Counted from the first letter of the stretch, positions 26,420 to 35,638 are shown. The stretch is DNA of 64,000 nt from Actinomadura litoris (GCF_009733595.1 NZ_WOFH01000021.1:62001-126000), one strand, 5' to 3'. Translations and numbers: made by a program. The notes: generated by a model not told the origin, from the letters alone.

Positions 26420-26575
26420 TGGCCCCCCGCCAACGAGATCATCGCTGGCCAGGCCCGGCGCGCGGGAAGCCCCGCCCAGCAGGGACCATCGGACCGTTCC
26501 GCCGGACGCGGCGCCCCCCGGATGTGACCGACCAGACACCCGAAACGTCCCCGATCGAGGGAAACGCGGGGCGGA

Positions 26576-26839
26576 CTACCGCGAGGCGCGCAGTTTCTCG
26601 ACGGCGGCGCGGAGCCGGTTCTCGTCCACCCGCCAGAAGTCGTGCTGGACGCCGTTGATCAGCGTGACCGGGATCTGCTCCCAGTAGAGCCGGGTGTCCT
26701 CCTCGGAGCGGGTGATGTCGCGCTCCTCCCAGGGGACCTCCAGCTCGCCCGCGACGCGCTCGATCACCGCGCGGGCGTCGTCGCACAGGTGGCAGCCCGG
26801 CTTGCCGAGCAGCGTGATCATGATGGGCCGCACCGTCAT
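26576..26839 (-). CDS. Glutaredoxin-like protein
   Basis: This 87-residue thioredoxin-fold protein has a CxxC active site, GCHLC, near residue 17 and the cis-proline region QIPVTLING near residue 57. It is annotated as DUF836/glutaredoxin-like in relatives. ATG 26839 overlaps the stop of the upstream membrane-protein gene. It sits upstream of rex with a 252-base gap containing the Rex operator, so it is not part of the rex operon. A thiol-redox role is inferred. Confidence 0.88.
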   Translation of the reverse strand: MTVRPIMITLLGKPGCHLCDDARAVIERVAGELEVPWEERDITRSEEDTRLYWEQIPVTLINGVQHDFWRVDENRLRAAVEKLRASR

Positions 26840-28377
26840 CTCCCCGGGAACTCCGGCGCGCCGGGCAGCGGGATCTTGGCGGCGCCGAGCCGCAGCTCGA
26901 TCACGTTGGTCGCCAGCACGTGCGTGCGGGACTCGGCGAGGAAGCGCTGCAGGTGCGGCTGGCGCCGGTGCGCGGCGAAGGCCGCCTCGTCGCGGAAGAC
27001 CTGGTAGAAGATCCGCTGCGTGGGCGCGCCCACCACCTCGTGCGAGGCGAACACGACGGTGTCGGGCTCGGCCGCCCGCGCCGCCTGGACGAGGTCGGCG
27101 GCGAGCCGGTCGAAGGCGTCCTCGCGCCCCTCCAGCAGCGTGTAGACGGTGATCTGGCCGCAGCCGCCCGGCAGGTCGGCGCCGCCGAACCCGCCCGGCA
27201 GACCGCCCGGCAACCCGCTCGGCAGGCCGCCCAGCGGGTTCGCGAGCGCGCCGCCCGGCGGGGCGGGCTGGGGCAGGGCGCCGCGCAGGCCGTCGATGGA
27301 GGTCGGCCCGGCCGGGTCGCCGGACGGGTCGTCCAGCGGGCCGAGCGCGTCGGGGAAGCGCAGTTCGTCGGCCGGAGCCTGCTCGGGGAAGCGCAGCTCG
27401 CCGCGCTTGGCCGGGGGCTGCCGGCCCGGCTGCGGCACCGGCGGGAGGGGCGGCGTCACGGGCGGCGCCTGGGCGGCGGCCAACTCGCGCGGCTGCGCGG
27501 CCGGAAGACCCTGCTGCTCGAACCCCTGCTGTTCATAACCCTGCTGCTCATAGCCCTGCTGCTCGAACCCCTGCTGCTCGAACCCCTGCTGCTCGTACCC
27601 CTGGTCCCCATAGCCCTGGTCCTCGTACCCCTGGTCCTCGTAGCCGGTCGCGGGCTCGTCCCGGTACTGCCGGTCGTCCCGCCGGTCGTACTCGTCGTCG
27701 TAGCCCCCCTCGCCCTCGTAGCCGGGGGCGATGCGCATCGCGCCGTACCAGACCAGCCCGGCGGCGGCGCCCAGCGCGATGATCGCGATCGGCGCGGGCA
27801 GCAGCCCGCGGCTGCCGCTGACCACCAGCACCCCGGCGAGCGCGAGCAGCGCCACCGGGATCAGCAGCTCCCCGGCCTCGCGGTCCTGCTTGGAGGCGAG
27901 CCAGGCGGTGACGCCGGTGCAGCCGACGAGCGCGATCACCGCGACCACGTGCGCGCCGTCGATGAGCAGCAGCGGCAGCGCGTCGTAGGTGTCGCCCGGC
28001 TTCGGCAGGCTCTTGCTCAGCGACCCCTTCAGCGGGTCGACCATGAGGATCACGAGCGCGACGAGCGTGTAGGACACCGCGAACAGCCACGCGGCGAACC
28101 GCACCTGCACGTACCGCGCGATCAGCTCGATGATGCCGAGCGCGAGCCAGACCGGCCCGATCATCGCGGCGCCGAGTTCGGCGACGCGGAACAGCGGCCC
28201 GTTGAACCCGGCCAGGAAGCCCACGCCCATCGACAGCAGCGCGAGCGTCAGCCCGACCTGGGTCACGGACCAGCTGATCAGGTAGAGCAGCCGGTCCTTG
28301 TAGGCGCGCGAGATCAGCAACCCGGTGGCCAGTAAGGCACCCAGGGCCGCCAGCAGCGCGAGCAGAGCGTCGACCAT
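26836..28377 (-). CDS. Polytopic membrane protein fused to repeats and a C-terminal ABM-like domain
   Basis: This 513-residue protein has three parts. Residues 1-235 hold about seven transmembrane helices. Residues 240-400 are disordered, beginning with tyrosine/glutamine repeats of the type GYEDQ, GYEQQ and GFEQQ and continuing Pro-rich. Residues about 410-505 resemble an antibiotic-biosynthesis-monooxygenase (ABM) ferredoxin-like domain (ITVYTLLEGREDAFDRLA, then IFYQVFRDEAAFAAHRRQPH). ATG 28377 is chosen because the membrane domain starts there. It is coupled by ATGA to the glutaredoxin gene. The function is unknown. Confidence 0.8.
   Translation of the reverse strand: MVDALLALLAALGALLATGLLISRAYKDRLLYLISWSVTQVGLTLALLSMGVGFLAGFNGPLFRVAELGAAMIGPVWLALGIIELIARYVQVRFAAWLFAVSYTLVALVILMVDPLKGSLSKSLPKPGDTYDALPLLLIDGAHVVAVIALVGCTGVTAWLASKQDREAGELLIPVALLALAGVLVVSGSRGLLPAPIAIIALGAAAGLVWYGAMRIAPGYEGEGGYDDEYDRRDDRQYRDEPATGYEDQGYEDQGYGDQGYEQQGFEQQGFEQQGYEQQGYEQQGFEQQGLPAAQPRELAAAQAPPVTPPLPPVPQPGRQPPAKRGELRFPEQAPADELRFPDALGPLDDPSGDPAGPTSIDGLRGALPQPAPPGGALANPLGGLPSGLPGGLPGGFGGADLPGGCGQITVYTLLEGREDAFDRLAADLVQAARAAEPDTVVFASHEVVGAPTQRIFYQVFRDEAAFAAHRRQPHLQRFLAESRTHVLATNVIELRLGAAKIPLPGAPEFPGR
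27511..27655. repeat. 15-base tandem codon repeats (GYEQQ/GFEQQ region)
   Basis: About ten degenerate copies of a 15-base unit (type CCCTGCTGCTCGAAC on the plus strand) encode pentapeptides G-Y/F-E-D/Q-Q in the linker of the membrane protein. The unit stays in frame throughout, so it is a protein-level repeat rather than an array. Confidence 0.85.
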
Positions 28378-28602
28378 CGCGCCCCATGGTGCCCGATACG
28401 GGGGCGTGACGGGTAACCGCTTTCCGGTCCGGCGTCCGAAACCCCGGGAAACCGCCGGTGCGGACCCTCGCGTCCGGCGACCCGCCGGGTGCCCGTCCGG
28501 TGCCCGCGCGGACCCCAAACCGCCGACCATTGCCCGCCGTACCTTTCGGTATCTAGAGTGGCAAAACACGCCGGAGGTCGCGTACGCCCCGAGGAGAACT
28601 GC

Positions 28603-29229
28603 ATGAGCAGCTTGACCCTCGATACCCGGGTCGTCCCGCTACACCGGCCCACCCCGCGGGCCGAGCCGGGGGCCGACCGGGCCGCGACGCTCAAGGCGCT
28701 GGTGCTGCGGGCGAGGGACGGCGACGCCGAGGCGTTCGGCTCCCTCTACGACCACTATGTCGAACTGGTCTACCGGTACGTCTACTACCGGGTCGGCGCC
28801 CATTCCCTTACCGAGGACCTGACGAGCGAGACGTTCCTGCGCGCCCTCCGCCGGATGCCGGACTTCCGCTGGCAGGGCAAGGACTTCGGCGCGTGGCTGG
28901 TCACGATCGCGCGGAACCTCGTCACCGACCACTTCAAGTCCGGCCGGTACCGGCTGGAGGTCTGCACGGCCGAGCAGGTCGAGCCGGACCTCCCGCAGGA
29001 GGGCCCGGAGCGCGCCGTGATCGAGGCGATGACGAACCGGACGCTGCTCACCGCCGTCCGCCGACTCGGCTCGGAGCAGCAGGAGTGCGTGGTGCTGCGG
29101 TTCCTGCACGGGCTGTCGGTCGCCGAGACCGCGCTCGTGATGGGCAAGAAGCCGGGCGCGATCAAAGCGCTCCAATACCGGGCCGTCCGGTCTCTGGCCC
29201 GGATGCTGCCGGACGATCTACGCTATTGA
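28603..29229 (+). CDS. ECF RNA polymerase sigma factor, BldN-like
   Basis: This 208-residue sigma-70-family factor has region 2 at about residues 40-105 (AFGSLYDHYVELVYRYVYYRVG and SETFLRALRRMPDF) and region 4 at about 145-200 (LGSEQQECVVLRFLHGLSVAETA). The location two genes from rex matches my recollection of bldN in Streptomyces, but the long N-terminal pro-sequence of that protein is absent. ATG 28603 has GAGGAG upstream. The small ORF at 29467 may encode its partner. Targets are unknown. Confidence 0.82.
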   Translation: MSSLTLDTRVVPLHRPTPRAEPGADRAATLKALVLRARDGDAEAFGSLYDHYVELVYRYVYYRVGAHSLTEDLTSETFLRALRRMPDFRWQGKDFGAWLVTIARNLVTDHFKSGRYRLEVCTAEQVEPDLPQEGPERAVIEAMTNRTLLTAVRRLGSEQQECVVLRFLHGLSVAETALVMGKKPGAIKALQYRAVRSLARMLPDDLRY

Positions 29230-29466
29230 CCGGTGTTATCGGGTGGTATCGACCCGTGTGATGGGCCGGGGTGACGCATGCCGGCGCGGCGCCGCGTGAC
29301 CTGCCGGAACGTGACACACCGGTGCGCCCCGGGCACCACTGGACGGCCCGTCCGACCCCCTCGGACGGCCGGTCCGATGACGGATTGCCCGTAACCCGGC
29401 CCGCCCCAGGGTCGTTCTCGCGGGCAGGAGAGCGCTTTCGCGCCTGGATCCGCAAGGGAGCGGCCG

Positions 29467-29643
29467 GTGAGAACCAGGCGAGGCAAGATCGTCGAGAAGG
29501 GTGGCGCGCTGGCGCGGCTGCGGACGAGCGGGGACGGTCCCGACCCGCGGTTCCGCGCCGACCTGCGCGAGCGGCTGATGGCCGCCGCCGGGGGGCACGG
29601 CGAGGACCATCGCAAGGACAACCGCACGGAACCCGTCGAGTAG
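29467..29643 (+). CDS. 58-residue ORF, possible truncated anti-sigma (RsbN-like) protein
   Basis: A GTG start with AAGGGAG six bases upstream opens a 58-residue frame. Its core RLRTSGDGPDPRFRADLRERL resembles the N-terminal sigma-binding segment of DUF5667/RsbN-type anti-sigma factors that follow bldN in Streptomyces. The transmembrane and extracytoplasmic parts of RsbN are absent, since the frame stops after a charged tail. It may be a soluble mini anti-sigma factor or a relic. The homology is weak, short and made by eye. Confidence 0.5.
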   Translation: MRTRRGKIVEKGGALARLRTSGDGPDPRFRADLRERLMAAAGGHGEDHRKDNRTEPVE

Positions 29644-29718
29644 GGGCAGGTCGACCAGGAGGAGACCGGGAGGAGATCGGCACGTCGCGCGTGGGTCCGG
29701 GTGACTAGGCTCGGGCCC

Positions 29719-30615
29719 ATGCGGCAAATCTGGCGGCGTGGGCTGTTCTGGCAGCGCGGCAGGCACGAGGACCACGTGAGCGCCGGGGAGGCGGCGGCCG
29801 CCGCCGCGGCGGCCGCGACGCCCCCGCCGCCTTCGCCCGACCCGGCCGCCGCCGCGTTCTTCGACGTCGACAACACGATGATGCGCGGCGCGTCGATCTA
29901 CTACTTCGCGCGCGGCCTCGCCGCCCGCCGGCTGTTCACGCTGCGCGACCTCGCCACGTTCGCGTGGGGGCAGGCCGCGTTCCGGCTGCGCGGCACGGAG
30001 AACTCCGAGCACATCGGCAGCGCGAAGGAGGCCGCGCTCGCGTTCGTCGCGGGGCAGCACGTCGCCGGGATCGTCAAGCTCAGCGAGGAGATCTACGACG
30101 AGGTGATGGCCGACCGGATCTGGCACGGCACCCGCACGCTCGCGCTCGGCCACCTCGACGCGGGCCAGCAGGTCTGGCTGGTCACCGCGACGCCGGTGGA
30201 GGTCGCCCGGACGATCGCGCACCGGCTCGGGCTGACCGGCGCGCTCGGCACCGTCGCCGAGACCCGCGACGGCGTCTACACCGGGCGGCTCGTCGGGAAC
30301 CTGCTGCACGGGCCCGCCAAGGCCGAGGCGGTCCGCGCGCTCGCCCAGCGCGAGGGCCTCGACCTCGCGCGCTGCGCCGCCTACAGCGACTCGGTCAACG
30401 ACCTGCCGCTGCTCACCGCCGTCGGGTATCCGCATGCGGTCAACCCCGACGCCGAACTGCGCGAGCACGCCAGGCGGAACGGCTGGCCGATCCACGACTT
30501 CCGCACCGGGCGCAAGGTGACGATGGTCGCGCTGCCCGCCGCCGCCGGGGCCGGCGCGCTGGCGGGCGGGGTCGCGGCGGGCATCGCGCTGCGCAGGCAC
30601 TACCGAACCGGCTGA
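29719..30615 (+). CDS. HAD-family (subclass IB) phosphatase
   Basis: This 298-residue HAD hydrolase has motif I FFDVDNTMMRG (nucleophile and acid/base Asp), motif II in VTATPVE, and motif III/IV in AYSDSVNDLPLL. These match the SerB-like IB group often annotated as phosphoserine phosphatase or CicA-like. The first 40 residues are Ala/Pro-rich linker, and a Gly/Ala hydrophobic segment near the C-terminus (about 272-292) may anchor it to the membrane. The stop overlaps the start of the next gene by one base. Confidence 0.85.
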   Translation: MRQIWRRGLFWQRGRHEDHVSAGEAAAAAAAAATPPPPSPDPAAAAFFDVDNTMMRGASIYYFARGLAARRLFTLRDLATFAWGQAAFRLRGTENSEHIGSAKEAALAFVAGQHVAGIVKLSEEIYDEVMADRIWHGTRTLALGHLDAGQQVWLVTATPVEVARTIAHRLGLTGALGTVAETRDGVYTGRLVGNLLHGPAKAEAVRALAQREGLDLARCAAYSDSVNDLPLLTAVGYPHAVNPDAELREHARRNGWPIHDFRTGRKVTMVALPAAAGAGALAGGVAAGIALRRHYRTG

Positions 30616-33600
30616 TGGCCGTCGAGCTGGCGCTGCTCACGCGGGTCGCCTGCCGGGGCCGCGAGATCACGGGCCCGCGGCTGCGGGACCTGCTCGCGCT
30701 GCTGGCCGCCGAGCCGCGCGCGGGCGTCGCCGCGTCCCGGCTGGTGGAGGGCCTGTGGCCGGACGGGCGGCCGGAGAACCCGGCCAAGGCGCTCCAGGTC
30801 GTCGTGTCGCGGGCCAGGTCGCGGCTCGGCGCGGACGTCATCGCCAGCACGCCGTCCGGCTACCGGCTCTCGCTCGCCGAGGACGCGGTGGACGCCTCGG
30901 CCGTGCTGCTCGCCGCGTCCGCCGCCGCCCGGTCCGCCCGCGACGGCGACCACGCCGCCGCGCTCGCGCACGCCGACGCGGGCCTCGCCCTCTGGGACGG
31001 GGTCCGCCCCGAGGCGCCGCCGGGCGACGACCCGGTGGCGGTGCTGCGCGCCGCCCGGATCCCGACGTACTGGACGCTGCTGCGCGCCCGCGGCCTGGCG
31101 CTGTCGCGGCTCGGCCGCCGCGCCGAGGCGGCCGACGCGCTCGCCGCCCTGGCCCGCGTGTACCCGAGGGACGAGGAGGTCCTGCGCGAGCTGCTGCGCT
31201 GCGAGGCCGCGACGGCGGGCGCGGCGGTGGCGCTGGCCCGCTACGAGGGGTACCGGCGCGCGCTGCGCGAGGACCTCGGCACCGACCCGGGCGCGGCGCT
31301 GCGGGCCGTCCACCAGGAGCTGCTGCGGGACGCGGCGCCCCCCGTGCGGCGCGGCGTCGCGCACGAGCCGAACCCGCTGCTCGGCCGGGAGGACGACCTC
31401 GCCGCCGTCCGCGCGCTGGTGCGCGCGTCGCGGGTCACCTCGATCGTCGGGCCGGGCGGGCTCGGCAAGACACGGCTCGCGAACGCGGTCGCGCGCGGCG
31501 CCGAACAGCGCTCGGTGCACCTGGTGCCGCTCGCCGGGGTCGCGCGCGACGAGGACGTCGCCGGAGAGGTCGCGTCCGTCCTCGGCGCCGGCGACACCCG
31601 GCTGACGCCCGGCCGCGCCCCCGGGCACGCCGGGCCGGCCCCCGGTGGGGGGACGCACTCCCGGAACGGCCTCGTCTCCGGGATCGCCGAGGCCCTCGGG
31701 CCGGGGCCGGCGCTGCTCGTCCTGGACAACTGCGAGCACGTCGTCGGCGGCGCGGCCGACCTGGTCGGCGCGCTGGTGTCGCTGACGCGGGACGTGCGGG
31801 TGCTGACCACGGGCCGCGCGCCGCTCGGGCTGTCGTCGGAGTCGGTGTACCCGCTGCCCGAGCTGGACCTCGCGACGGCCGCCGAGCTGTTCCTCCAGCG
31901 GGCGCGGGCGGCGCGGCCGCGCGCCGACCTGCCCGCGGACGCCGTGGAGGACATCTGCCGCCATCTGGACGGGCTGCCGCTCGCGGTGGAGCTGGCGGCG
32001 GCGCGGGTCCGGGTCATGTCTGTCCCGGAGATCGCGCGCGGCCTCGGCGACCGGTTCGCGCTGCTGCGCGGCGGCGCCCGCGACGCGCCGTCCCGGCACC
32101 GGACGATCCACGCCGTGGTCGACTGGAGCTGGGCGCTGCTCGACCCGTCCGGGCGGGCCGCGATGCGGGCGCTGTCGGTCTTCCCGGGCGGCTTCACCGC
32201 GGCCGCGGCGCGCCACCTCGTCGGCGGCGACGTCCTGGCGGTCCTGGCGGACCTCGCCGACCAGTCGCTGCTCAAGGTGTCCGACACCGGGGCGGGCGCG
32301 CGGTTCCGGATGCTGGAGACCGTCCGCGAGTTCAGCGCGGCCCGGCTCGCGGAGGCGGGCGAGGAGGCCCGCGCGGTCGACGGGCTCATCGCGTGGGCTC
32401 AGGGGTTCGGCGCCGCGCACCACGCCGCGCTGTTCGGCGCCGAGCCGTTCGCGACCGGGGAACTGGTCCGCGCCGAGCAGGACAACCTCCAGCTCGCCCT
32501 GCACCACGCCCTCGACCGCCGGGACGGGCCCGCCGTCGCCGCCGTGACCGCCGTCCTCGGCTGCCTGTGGACGGTCGAGTCCGCGTTCAACCGGCTCGCC
32601 GCGCTCACCGCCGACACGGCCGGGGCGCTGTCGCGGTTCCGCCCCGGGCCCGAGCACGTCGAGGTCGCCCGGTCGGCGCTGACGCTGTGCGCGATGACCG
32701 GCCTGGTGCTGGACGGGCCGCGCCCGACCCGAGCGCTCGTCGCGCTGCGCCGCCTGCCGCCCGTCCCGCCCACGACCGTCGGGAACGCGATCGCCACCGT
32801 CGTCCGGTCGCTGCCGGAGATCCTCGGCCGCGACGGCGCCGCGCTGGCGGAGATGTGCGCGAGCGGCGAGCCGCTGCTGGCGGGGGCCGCGAACGCCGTC
32901 GCGGGCTACCTCCACGAGAGCCGCGGCGACCTGGACGGCGCGATCGCCGCCACCGAGCGGATGGTCGGGGCGCTGGACGACCAGGAGGCGCCGTGGATGC
33001 GGATGGCCTCCCACTCCCGCCTGGGCGAGCTGTACATGCAGGTGGACCAGAGCGCCCGCGCGGAGCGCCACATGCGCGTGGCGCTGGACGTCCTGGAGGG
33101 GCACGAGGCGTGGGCCGACGTCATCGGCCTGCGCTGGGCCCTCGCGATCATCAGCCTCCAGCTCGGCGACCTGGACGCGGCCGAGCGCTGGCTGGAGGTC
33201 TCGTTCCCACATGAGGCGGACGAGGCGTCCGGCACGCCCACCTTCTACCTCTGCGCCCGCGCCGAGATCGCCCTGGCGCGCGGCGACACCGCCGCCGGCC
33301 TCGCCCTGTGGCGCCGGGCCGCCGAGCAGCTGGACGACGCCGAACGCCCGCTCGCCTCGGCGGACCTCGACCTCGACCCGTTCACGCTGGAGACCCACAG
33401 CGCGGCGGTCGTGGCGCACGCCCGGCACGGCGGCATCGGCGCGGTCGAGCACATCGCCGACGGGCTCCCCGGCAGGCTGACCATGCTGCTCACCCTCCCC
33501 GAGGAGCGGATCCCGTCCTTCTACATGGACCAGCCGGTCTGCGGCGCGGTCCTGCTGGCGCTCGCGCTGACCGACCTGGCCCGCGGCCGCGAGCCCGCGC

Positions 33601-33800
33601 GGGCCGCGCGCATGATCGCGCTGGCGGAGCGGCTGCGCTTCATCCGCAACTTCCAGCCGACCATGTCCGCGCCCCTCGCCCGCCGCGCCGCCCAGGAGGC
33701 CGACGGGCCGGCGTACGCCGACGCGGTGTCGGAGTACGCCGGCCTCGACCGCCCGGGGCTGCGGTCCGCCGCGCTGGCCGTCCTCACCGAGCGCGGTTGA
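30615..33800 (+). CDS. BTAD/NB-ARC transcriptional regulator (AfsR/SARP-like)
   Basis: This regulator of 1,061 residues has an N-terminal winged-helix DNA-binding domain (about 1-95), a bacterial transcriptional activator domain (about 95-245), an NB-ARC ATPase with the Walker A motif GPGGLGKTRLA near residue 280 and LLVLDNCEHV as Walker B, and a long helical repeat-rich C-terminal half. Such proteins switch on secondary metabolism or exporters. ATG 30615 overlaps the HAD gene stop (TGATG). The 3' end overlaps the convergent ABC permease gene by 17 bases. Confidence 0.88.
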   Translation: MAVELALLTRVACRGREITGPRLRDLLALLAAEPRAGVAASRLVEGLWPDGRPENPAKALQVVVSRARSRLGADVIASTPSGYRLSLAEDAVDASAVLLAASAAARSARDGDHAAALAHADAGLALWDGVRPEAPPGDDPVAVLRAARIPTYWTLLRARGLALSRLGRRAEAADALAALARVYPRDEEVLRELLRCEAATAGAAVALARYEGYRRALREDLGTDPGAALRAVHQELLRDAAPPVRRGVAHEPNPLLGREDDLAAVRALVRASRVTSIVGPGGLGKTRLANAVARGAEQRSVHLVPLAGVARDEDVAGEVASVLGAGDTRLTPGRAPGHAGPAPGGGTHSRNGLVSGIAEALGPGPALLVLDNCEHVVGGAADLVGALVSLTRDVRVLTTGRAPLGLSSESVYPLPELDLATAAELFLQRARAARPRADLPADAVEDICRHLDGLPLAVELAAARVRVMSVPEIARGLGDRFALLRGGARDAPSRHRTIHAVVDWSWALLDPSGRAAMRALSVFPGGFTAAAARHLVGGDVLAVLADLADQSLLKVSDTGAGARFRMLETVREFSAARLAEAGEEARAVDGLIAWAQGFGAAHHAALFGAEPFATGELVRAEQDNLQLALHHALDRRDGPAVAAVTAVLGCLWTVESAFNRLAALTADTAGALSRFRPGPEHVEVARSALTLCAMTGLVLDGPRPTRALVALRRLPPVPPTTVGNAIATVVRSLPEILGRDGAALAEMCASGEPLLAGAANAVAGYLHESRGDLDGAIAATERMVGALDDQEAPWMRMASHSRLGELYMQVDQSARAERHMRVALDVLEGHEAWADVIGLRWALAIISLQLGDLDAAERWLEVSFPHEADEASGTPTFYLCARAEIALARGDTAAGLALWRRAAEQLDDAERPLASADLDLDPFTLETHSAAVVAHARHGGIGAVEHIADGLPGRLTMLLTLPEERIPSFYMDQPVCGAVLLALALTDLARGREPARAARMIALAERLRFIRNFQPTMSAPLARRAAQEADGPAYADAVSEYAGLDRPGLRSAALAVLTERG

Positions 33801-34551
33801 ACAGCCGCTTGGCCAGCACGTAGCTGACGACCGCGATCCCGGCGCACCAGGCCACCGAGATCCACGCGTCCCGCCCGACGGGCGTGCCCATCAGCAGCCC
33901 CCGAAGCGTCTCGATCACCGGCGTGAACGGCTGGTACTCGGCGAACCACCGCACCCCGGCGGGCATCGACTCCGGCGGGACGATCGCGCTGCCGAGGAAC
34001 GGCAGGAACTGGACGAGCAGCGGCGAGTTGCTCGCGCCCTCCGGGTTCTTCGCGACCAGCCCCATCACGACCGCGAGCCAGGTCAGCGCGAACGTCAGCA
34101 TCGTCAGGAGGCCGATCGCGCCCAGCCAGTCGAGCACGGTCCCGTTCGTCCGGAACCCCATCGCCACCGCGACCAGGACCACCGCGAACGTGCTCAGCAG
34201 CGTCTGGATCATGCTGCCGGCGACATGGCCGGTCAGCAGCGACGAGCGCGCGATCGGCATCGTCCGGAACCGGGAGACGATGCCCTCGGTCATGTCGACG
34301 CACACCGACACCGAGGTGACCATGCAGCCCGACGCGACCGCCATCAGGATGATCCCCGGGGCGACGTATCCGATGTAGTCGTCCTTGGACGGCCCGCCGA
34401 CCCCGGTCCCGAGCGCGTTGCCGAACACGCCGACGAACAGCAGCAGCATCAGGATCGGGGTCGCGATCGTCGCGATCGTCAGCGCCGGGTAGCGCAGCGC
34501 GTGCCGCAGGTTGCGGCGCAGCATCGTCGCCGAGTCGTGGAGCGCGTTCAT
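33784..34551 (-). CDS. ABC-2 type transporter permease (DrrB-like)
   Basis: This 255-residue integral membrane protein with six predicted helices belongs to the daunorubicin-resistance DrrB type. The family feature near residue 195-225 reads IVPPESMPAGVRWFAEYQPFTPVIETLRGLL. It is coupled by ATGA overlap to its ATPase gene. Substrate is unknown: drug or lipid export is the usual role. The large neighbouring BTAD regulator is a candidate controller because the two transcripts overlap tail to tail. Confidence 0.9.
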   Translation of the reverse strand: MNALHDSATMLRRNLRHALRYPALTIATIATPILMLLLFVGVFGNALGTGVGGPSKDDYIGYVAPGIILMAVASGCMVTSVSVCVDMTEGIVSRFRTMPIARSSLLTGHVAGSMIQTLLSTFAVVLVAVAMGFRTNGTVLDWLGAIGLLTMLTFALTWLAVVMGLVAKNPEGASNSPLLVQFLPFLGSAIVPPESMPAGVRWFAEYQPFTPVIETLRGLLMGTPVGRDAWISVAWCAGIAVVSYVLAKRLFNRAR

Positions 34552-35504
34552 GCCGGGGCCGCCTCGTTCTCGGGCCGCCCGGTCAGGGCGAGGAAGACAT
34601 CGTCGAGGTCAGGGGTGTGCACCGACAGCTCGTCGACCTCGATCGAGTGCGCGTCCAGGCGGCCGAGCAGTTCCCGCAGCGCCCGCACGCCGCCGTCGGA
34701 GGGCACCTGGAGGGTGAGCGCCTCGTCGTCGCGCGTCCTGGTGCCGAGCGCGCGCGCCGCCGCGTCCAGCGAGGCGAGGTCGGCGAACCGCAGCCGCACG
34801 TGGCCGCCGGGCACCAGCCGCTTCAGCTCGTCGGGCGTCCCGTCGGCGACGAGGCGCCCGCCGTCCAGCACCGCGACGCGGTCGGCGAGTTGGTCGGCCT
34901 CGTCCAGGTACTGCGTCGTCAGGAAGACCGTCACCCCGCCCCGGACCAGCTCGCGGATGATCCCCCACATCGTCCGGCGGCTGCGCGGGTCCAGGCCGGT
35001 CGTCGGCTCGTCCAGGAAGATGATCCGCGGGCCGCCGATCAGCGTCATCGCGAGGTCGAGCTTGCGCCGCATCCCGCCCGAGTACGCCGCGGCCTGCTTG
35101 CGGCCCGCCTCGGCCAGGTCGAACCGCTCCAGCAGTTCGTCGGCGGCGCGCCGCCCGGCGGCCCGGCCGAGCCGGTGCAGGTCCGCCATCATGATCAGGT
35201 TCTCGCGGCCGGTGAGCAGCCCGTCCACCGCCGAGTACTGCCCGGTCACGCCGATGGCCCGCCGCACGCCCTCGGGGTCGCGGGCGAGGTCGCAGCCCGC
35301 GACGCGCACGTCCCCGGCGTCCGCGCCGATCAGCGTGGACAGGATCTGGACGGTGGTCGTCTTCCCCGCGCCGTTGGGGCCGAGCAGCGAGAAGACCGTC
35401 CCGCGCCGCACGTCCAGGTCGAGCCCGTCGAGGACGACCTTGTCCCCGAACGCCTTCCGCAGCCCGGCCACATGGATGGCCGTCTGCTCCACTGAGTTCG
35501 TCAT
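34548..35504 (-). CDS. ABC transporter ATP-binding protein (DrrA-like)
   Basis: This 318-residue ATPase has Walker A GPNGAGKTTT near residue 43, Q-loop GQYSAVDGLLTGREN, signature YSGGMRRKLD and Walker B IIFLDEPTTGLDPRSR. The C-terminal DrrA-type extension includes DDVFLALTG. It pairs with the permease to form an exporter. The start lies about 130 bases from a divergent GDSL hydrolase gene. Confidence 0.94.
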   Translation of the reverse strand: MTNSVEQTAIHVAGLRKAFGDKVVLDGLDLDVRRGTVFSLLGPNGAGKTTTVQILSTLIGADAGDVRVAGCDLARDPEGVRRAIGVTGQYSAVDGLLTGRENLIMMADLHRLGRAAGRRAADELLERFDLAEAGRKQAAAYSGGMRRKLDLAMTLIGGPRIIFLDEPTTGLDPRSRRTMWGIIRELVRGGVTVFLTTQYLDEADQLADRVAVLDGGRLVADGTPDELKRLVPGGHVRLRFADLASLDAAARALGTRTRDDEALTLQVPSDGGVRALRELLGRLDAHSIEVDELSVHTPDLDDVFLALTGRPENEAAPA

Positions 35505-35638
35505 GCCCCGAACCCTGCGGCGACCGCCCTTCAGCGCCCTTTCACACCGGTTTCACCCCTGCCCCCCATCATGATCATTTGCGGGTATCGTGCGGGTCAG
35601 GACGGCTTTAGGGCGGACCCCATCGTGGAGGCGGACCA

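Noticed and set aside
27511..27655. Regularly spaced repeats that might suggest a CRISPR array
   Set aside because: The unit is 15 bases, contiguous without spacers and in frame with a coding sequence.
28378..28569. N-terminal extension of the ABM-fusion membrane protein
   Set aside because: The added residues are basic and unstructured and lie in the promoter region shared with the divergent sigma factor. The hydrophobic domain begins at ATG 28377.
30600..33452. 950-codon minus-strand open frame
   Set aside because: It mirrors the BTAD/NB-ARC regulator, whose motifs are clear. The mirrored translation is compositionally typical of antisense shadows.
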